Assembly: GCF_000428745.1 (NCBI RefSeq)
Contig: NZ_AUAN01000016.1
Coordinates: forward strand, 1-32,855
Reading direction: 5' to 3'
DNA: 32,855 nucleotides
From: Veillonella magna DSM 19857
GTDB taxonomy: Bacteria; Bacillota; Negativicutes; Veillonellales; Veillonellaceae
The translations under genes and the position numbers were made by a program. Below the pieces are notes generated by a model, which ran no database searches, had not been told where the DNA came from, and saw only the letters and a list, made by a program, of their open reading frames with translations. Positions 28,589 through 32,855 of this stretch are shown piece after piece. The number at the start of each line of letters is the position of its first letter. Within the stretch, counting starts at the first letter, position 1.

Positions 28589-28646
28589 GTTATAGTGCTT
28601 ACGGAAGAGTGTGCCCATGAGCATAATAAAGACAAGGAGCGAGGAT

Positions 28647-28892
28647 ATGGAACTCAGTATTCTGACATCGTCTGCGAAGACAATTGGTGCTAAACAAACT
28701 TCAAAGGCAATAGCACGAGATGAAGTAGAGTTGGTATTCGTTGCTAACAATAGTGATGATCGAATTGCGTTGCCTATTCTTGAACTTTGTGAAGTACACG
28801 GTGTTGCCGTTGATAGAAATCATTCGATGGAAGAACTTGGTAAAGCAGCTAACATTAAAGTGAAGGCGGCAGCAGTAGGTGTGCTTAAATAA
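28647..28892 (+). CDS. L7Ae/L30e-family RNA-binding protein (YbxF-like)
   Basis: A small protein of 81 residues. AAGGAG 7 bases upstream selects ATG 28647; longer in-frame starts add residues that do not fit the family. The core [30 protein letters not shown] resembles the L7Ae/L30e fold, including the alanine-asparagine stretch after strand 2 that contacts kink-turn RNA. YbxF proteins bind K-turns and sit directly before rpsL in many Firmicutes, as here. The precise role (ribosome-associated or regulatory) is not settled by sequence. Confidence 0.85.
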   Translation: MELSILTSSAKTIGAKQTSKAIARDEVELVFVANNSDDRIALPILELCEVHGVAVDRNHSMEELGKAANIKVKAAAVGVLK

Positions 28893-28968
28893 ATTTGGTA
28901 ATATCCGGTACAGCTCTTGTTGTACGGGATCAATTATAAATCTAATTGTTTGGAAAGGAGGTGCCCAA

Positions 28969-29343
28969 ATGCCGACAATCAATCAGCTAGTACGTAAGGG
29001 TCGCGAAACATTGACTCGTAAATCCACGGCTCCGGCATTGAAAGAATGCCCGCAGAAACGTGGTGTATGTACTCGTGTATATACAGCTACTCCGAAGAAA
29101 CCGAACTCCGCACTTCGTAAAGTTGCCCGTGTTCGTTTGACAAATGCTATCGAAGTAACTGCATACATTCCGGGCATTGGACACAATTTACAGGAACACA
29201 GTGTAGTACTTATCAGAGGCGGTCGTGTTAAGGACCTTCCGGGTGTGCGTTATCACATCGTTCGCGGTGCATTGGATACAGCCGGCGTACAGAATCGTAT
29301 GCAGAGTCGTTCCAAGTACGGCGCAAAAAAAGCTAAGAAATAA
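28969..29343 (+). CDS. rpsL: 30S ribosomal protein S12
   Basis: A 124-residue S12, the usual length, starting at ATG 28969 with GGAAAGGAGG upstream. It shapes the decoding centre of the small subunit. The streptomycin-relevant segments [11 protein letters not shown] and [13 protein letters not shown] are wild type, so no S12-based resistance is indicated. The hairpin ATCC-GTACA/TGTAC-GGAT at 28903-28930, just before it, lacks a T run and may be a processing or translational control site. Confidence 0.98.
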   Translation: MPTINQLVRKGRETLTRKSTAPALKECPQKRGVCTRVYTATPKKPNSALRKVARVRLTNAIEVTAYIPGIGHNLQEHSVVLIRGGRVKDLPGVRYHIVRGALDTAGVQNRMQSRSKYGAKKAKK

Positions 29344-29358
29344 TTGGCTTAACAGTAA

Positions 29359-29856
<498 letters not shown>

Positions 29857-29880
29857 TTAGTTAAAGAGGAGTTGACATTA

Positions 29881-31956
29881 GTGGCAAGAGAATTTTCCTT
29901 GGAGAAAACTCGCAATATCGGTATCATGGCTCACATCGATGCCGGTAAAACTACCACGACGGAACGTATTCTTTACTACACAGGCCGAGTTCATAAAATC
30001 GGTGAAGTACATGAAGGTGCTGCTACGATGGACTGGATGGCTCAGGAACAGGAACGTGGTATTACAATCACGTCCGCTGCTACTACTTGCCACTGGAAAG
30101 ATCATCGTATTAACATCATCGACACTCCGGGTCACGTTGACTTTACTGTGGAAGTAGAACGTTCTCTTCGTGTATTGGACGGCTCCGTTGCAGTATTCAG
30201 TGCTAAGGGCGGCGTTGAACCGCAGTCCGAAACTGTATGGCGTCAGGCTTCTACCTACGGCGTACCGCGTATCGCTTATGTAAATAAGATGGATACGGTA
30301 GGTGCTGACTTCTTCAACGTAGTAAATATGATGAAGGAACGCTTGGGTGCAAACAGTGTTGCTATCCAGGTGCCAATCGGGGCAGAAGATACCTTTAAAG
30401 GTATTATTGACCTGATGACAATGAAAGCCGAAATTTATACCAGCGATGACGGTAAAGAATATGAAATTACCGATATCCCGGCAGAATATCAGGAAATTGC
30501 CGAAGCTCGTCGTGAAATGATGGTTGATGCTATTGCTGAAACTGATGATGAAATCATGATGAAATACTTGGAAGGCGAAGAAATTACCATCGATGAATTG
30601 AAGGTAGCCCTTCGCAAAGCTGTTTGTGAAAACAAATTGTTCCCGGTATTGTGCGGCTCTTCCTATAAAAACAAGGGCGTACAGATGCTTTTGGATGCTG
30701 TAGTAGATTACATGCCGGCTCCGACTGACATCCCGCCGATTAAAGGTGTTAACCCTGAAACGGGTGAAGAAGAAACGCGTCCGTCTTCTGACGAACAGCC
30801 GTTCTCTGCATTAGCCTTCAAAATTATGGCTGACCCGTATGTTGGTAAATTGGCCTTCTTCCGTGTGTACTCCGGTACTTTGGAATCCGGCTCTTACGTT
30901 TATAATTCTACAAAAGGTAAGAAAGAACGTATCGGTCGTATTCTTCAGATGCATGCCAATAGCCGTCAGGAAATCGAAAAAGTTTACTCTGGTGACATTG
31001 CAGCAGCAGTAGGCTTAAAAGATACAACTACCGGTGATACGTTGTGTGATGACAAGGCTCCGGTAATCCTTGAATCCATGGAATTCCCGGAACCGGTTAT
31101 TTCTGTTGCGGTTGAACCGAAAACAAAAGCTGACCAGGAAAAAATGGGTATTGCCTTAGCTCGTTTGGCTGAAGAAGACCCGACATTCAAAGTTCGTACT
31201 GATGAAGAAACCGGTCAGACTATTATTTCCGGTATGGGAGAATTACACTTGGACATTATCGTTGACCGTATGAATCGCGAATTCAAGGTTGAATGTAATG
31301 TTGGTAAGCCGCAGGTTGCTTATCGTGAAACGATTCGTAAATCTGTTAAAGCACAAGGTAAATTCGTTCGTCAGTCCGGTGGTCGTGGTCAGTACGGTGA
31401 CTGCTGGTTGGAATTGATTCCGCAGGAACCGGGCGCAGGCTTCGAATTCGAAAACAAAATCGTTGGCGGGGCTATTCCTCGTGAATACATCGGACCTGTT
31501 GAAGCAGGTGTTAAAGAAGCAATGGAATCCGGTGTTATCGCCGGTTATCCGATGGTAGACATTAAGGTAATCGTATTTGACGGTTCCTATCATGATGTTG
31601 ACTCTTCGGAAATGGCCTTTAAAATTGCTGGTTCTATGGGCTTCAAAGAAGGTGCTCGCAAAGCTGATCCGGTTCTCCTTGAACCATATATGGCAGTAGA
31701 AGTTGATGTGCCGGAAGAATACATGGGCGACGTAATCGGTGACCTTAACTCCCGTCGTGGCCGCATGGAAGGTATGGAAGCTCGTAATGGTACCCAGCAT
31801 ATCAAAGCCTTTGTTCCGTTGAGCGAAATGTTCGGTTATGCAACCGACTTACGTTCCAAGACACAGGGCCGTGGTAACTACAGCATGGCTGTTGACCACT
31901 ACGAAGAAGTACCGAAGAAAATCGCTGAAGAAATTCAGGCAAAGAAAAACGGTTAA
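29881..31956 (+). CDS. fusA: Elongation factor G
   Basis: A 691-residue translocation GTPase. GTG 29881 is chosen because AGAGGAG at 29865-29871 is well spaced and the product begins [20 protein letters not shown]; the TTG at 29872 would add three residues. The G1 motif [10 protein letters not shown]2 [10 protein letters not shown]3 DTPGHVD and G4 NKMD are intact. Domains II-V follow at normal length. It is the third translation gene in the str order rpsL-rpsG-fusA-tuf, 24 bases after rpsG. Confidence 0.98.
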   Translation: MAREFSLEKTRNIGIMAHIDAGKTTTTERILYYTGRVHKIGEVHEGAATMDWMAQEQERGITITSAATTCHWKDHRINIIDTPGHVDFTVEVERSLRVLDGSVAVFSAKGGVEPQSETVWRQASTYGVPRIAYVNKMDTVGADFFNVVNMMKERLGANSVAIQVPIGAEDTFKGIIDLMTMKAEIYTSDDGKEYEITDIPAEYQEIAEARREMMVDAIAETDDEIMMKYLEGEEITIDELKVALRKAVCENKLFPVLCGSSYKNKGVQMLLDAVVDYMPAPTDIPPIKGVNPETGEEETRPSSDEQPFSALAFKIMADPYVGKLAFFRVYSGTLESGSYVYNSTKGKKERIGRILQMHANSRQEIEKVYSGDIAAAVGLKDTTTGDTLCDDKAPVILESMEFPEPVISVAVEPKTKADQEKMGIALARLAEEDPTFKVRTDEETGQTIISGMGELHLDIIVDRMNREFKVECNVGKPQVAYRETIRKSVKAQGKFVRQSGGRGQYGDCWLELIPQEPGAGFEFENKIVGGAIPREYIGPVEAGVKEAMESGVIAGYPMVDIKVIVFDGSYHDVDSSEMAFKIAGSMGFKEGARKADPVLLEPYMAVEVDVPEEYMGDVIGDLNSRRGRMEGMEARNGTQHIKAFVPLSEMFGYATDLRSKTQGRGNYSMAVDHYEEVPKKIAEEIQAKKNG

Positions 31957-32013
31957 TCCTATAAGGGTTACAATATTTAAGAAAATTTTAATTATCCGGG
32001 AGGACAATTCAAA

Positions 32014-32855
32014 ATGGCAAAAGCAAAATTTGAACGTACTAAACCGCATGTTAACATCGGTACCATCGGTCACGTTGACCATGGTAAAACTACCCTTACC
32101 GCAGCAATCACTAAAGTTCTTGCTGAAAAAGGCCAGGCTCAGTTCCAGGACTACAGCATGATCGATAAAGCTCCGGAAGAACGTGAACGTGGTATTACTA
32201 TTAACACTGCACACGTTGAATATGAAACGGACAGCCGTCACTATGCACACGTTGACTGCCCGGGCCATGCCGACTATGTTAAGAACATGATCACTGGCGC
32301 TGCTCAGATGGACGGTGCTATCCTCGTTGTATCCGCAGCTGACGGCCCGATGCCGCAGACTCGCGAACACATCCTCTTGGCTCGTCAGGTTGGCGTACCG
32401 GCTATCGTTGTATTCCTCAACAAAGCTGATATGGTTGACGACGAAGAATTGTTGGAACTCGTAGAAATGGAAGTTCGTGAACTTCTTTCTTCCTATGACT
32501 TCCCTGGCGATGATGTGCCGATCATCGTAGGCTCCGCTTTGAAAGCCCTCGAAGGCGATCAGAAATATGTTGATAAGATCATCGATCTTATGAACGCTGT
32601 TGACGAATACATTCCGACTCCGGAACGTGACACCGATAAGACCTTCTTGATGCCGGTCGAAGACGTGTTCACTATTACCGGTCGTGGTACGGTTGCTACC
32701 GGCCGTGTTGAACGTGGCGAAATCAAAGTAGGCGACACTGTTGAAATCGTTGGTTTGCAGGAAAAACCGTCCCAGTCCGTTGTAACCGGTTTGGAAATGT
32801 TCCGCAAAACTTTGGATTCCGCAGTAGCCGGCGATAACGTTGGTGCTCTTCTTCG
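32014..32855 (+). CDS. tuf: Elongation factor Tu (5' part)
   Basis: The window ends inside the gene after 280 complete codons; full EF-Tu is about 395 residues. [27 protein letters not shown] gives the start and G1 motif; DCPGHADYV is G3 and NKADMVDD is G4. The GTPase domain is complete and domain 2 nearly so ([12 protein letters not shown]). GGGAGGA lies upstream, and 57 bases separate it from fusA. No deviation from the family is visible. Confidence 0.97.
   Translation, partial: MAKAKFERTKPHVNIGTIGHVDHGKTTLTAAITKVLAEKGQAQFQDYSMIDKAPEERERGITINTAHVEYETDSRHYAHVDCPGHADYVKNMITGAAQMDGAILVVSAADGPMPQTREHILLARQVGVPAIVVFLNKADMVDDEELLELVEMEVRELLSSYDFPGDDVPIIVGSALKALEGDQKYVDKIIDLMNAVDEYIPTPERDTDKTFLMPVEDVFTITGRGTVATGRVERGEIKVGDTVEIVGLQEKPSQSVVTGLEMFRKTLDSAVAGDNVGALL

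Overview
The window is a bacterial chromosome segment that reads like a low-to-middle GC Firmicute. The signs are a tRNA-Trp-type T-box leader, strong GGAGG ribosome binding sites, many TTGACA/TATAAT promoters, U-tailed hairpin terminators and an L7Ae-like YbxF gene before rpsL. RpoB and RpoC carry large lineage-specific insertions, which together with the metabolic gene set makes me favour an anaerobic diderm Firmicute (Negativicutes, Veillonellaceae-like). That placement is an inference; no rRNA gene is present to settle it.

Layout. 1-477 is the 3' end of an HdrB/SdhE-like CCG-domain protein, closed by a long terminator. 764-2740 is a nitrogen unit: a promoter, a very short leader with a terminator inside it (probable attenuator), amt, and a PII gene with altered key residues. 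2813-4301 is an orphan sodium:solute symporter. 4408-11685 is a complete tryptophan operon, trpE-G-D-CF-B-A, behind a T-box leader with UGG specifier.

11845-17380 is an apparently accessory carboxylate-catabolism locus: a LysR regulator divergent from a MatC/SLC13-like permease, a LigI-like amidohydrolase and an aconitase-family hydratase. The permease and amidohydrolase are visibly AT-richer than their surroundings. A short coding-like scrap lies directly before the hydratase. 17381-17973 is a gene-free stretch with a perfect terminator, a structured inverted-repeat region and the aspA promoter. 17974-19389 is aspartase.

19514-28371 is rpoB-rpoC with its own promoter and long leader, not preceded by rplJ-rplL. 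RpoB has a 169-residue insertion and an acidic tail; RpoC has a repeated insertion module. 28560 to the window end is the str operon: ybxF-like, rpsL, rpsG, fusA and the 5' part of tuf.

How it fits together: aspartase yields fumarate and ammonium, Amt/PII handles ammonium, and the HdrB/SdhE-like protein could belong to a fumarate or heterodisulfide reductase. That link is a metabolic inference, not shown by linkage. No tRNA, rRNA, CRISPR array, transposase, phage gene or toxin-antitoxin pair was seen. The least explained pieces are the LysR-MatC-amidohydrolase-hydratase locus, the variant PII, and the insertions in both large RNA polymerase subunits.
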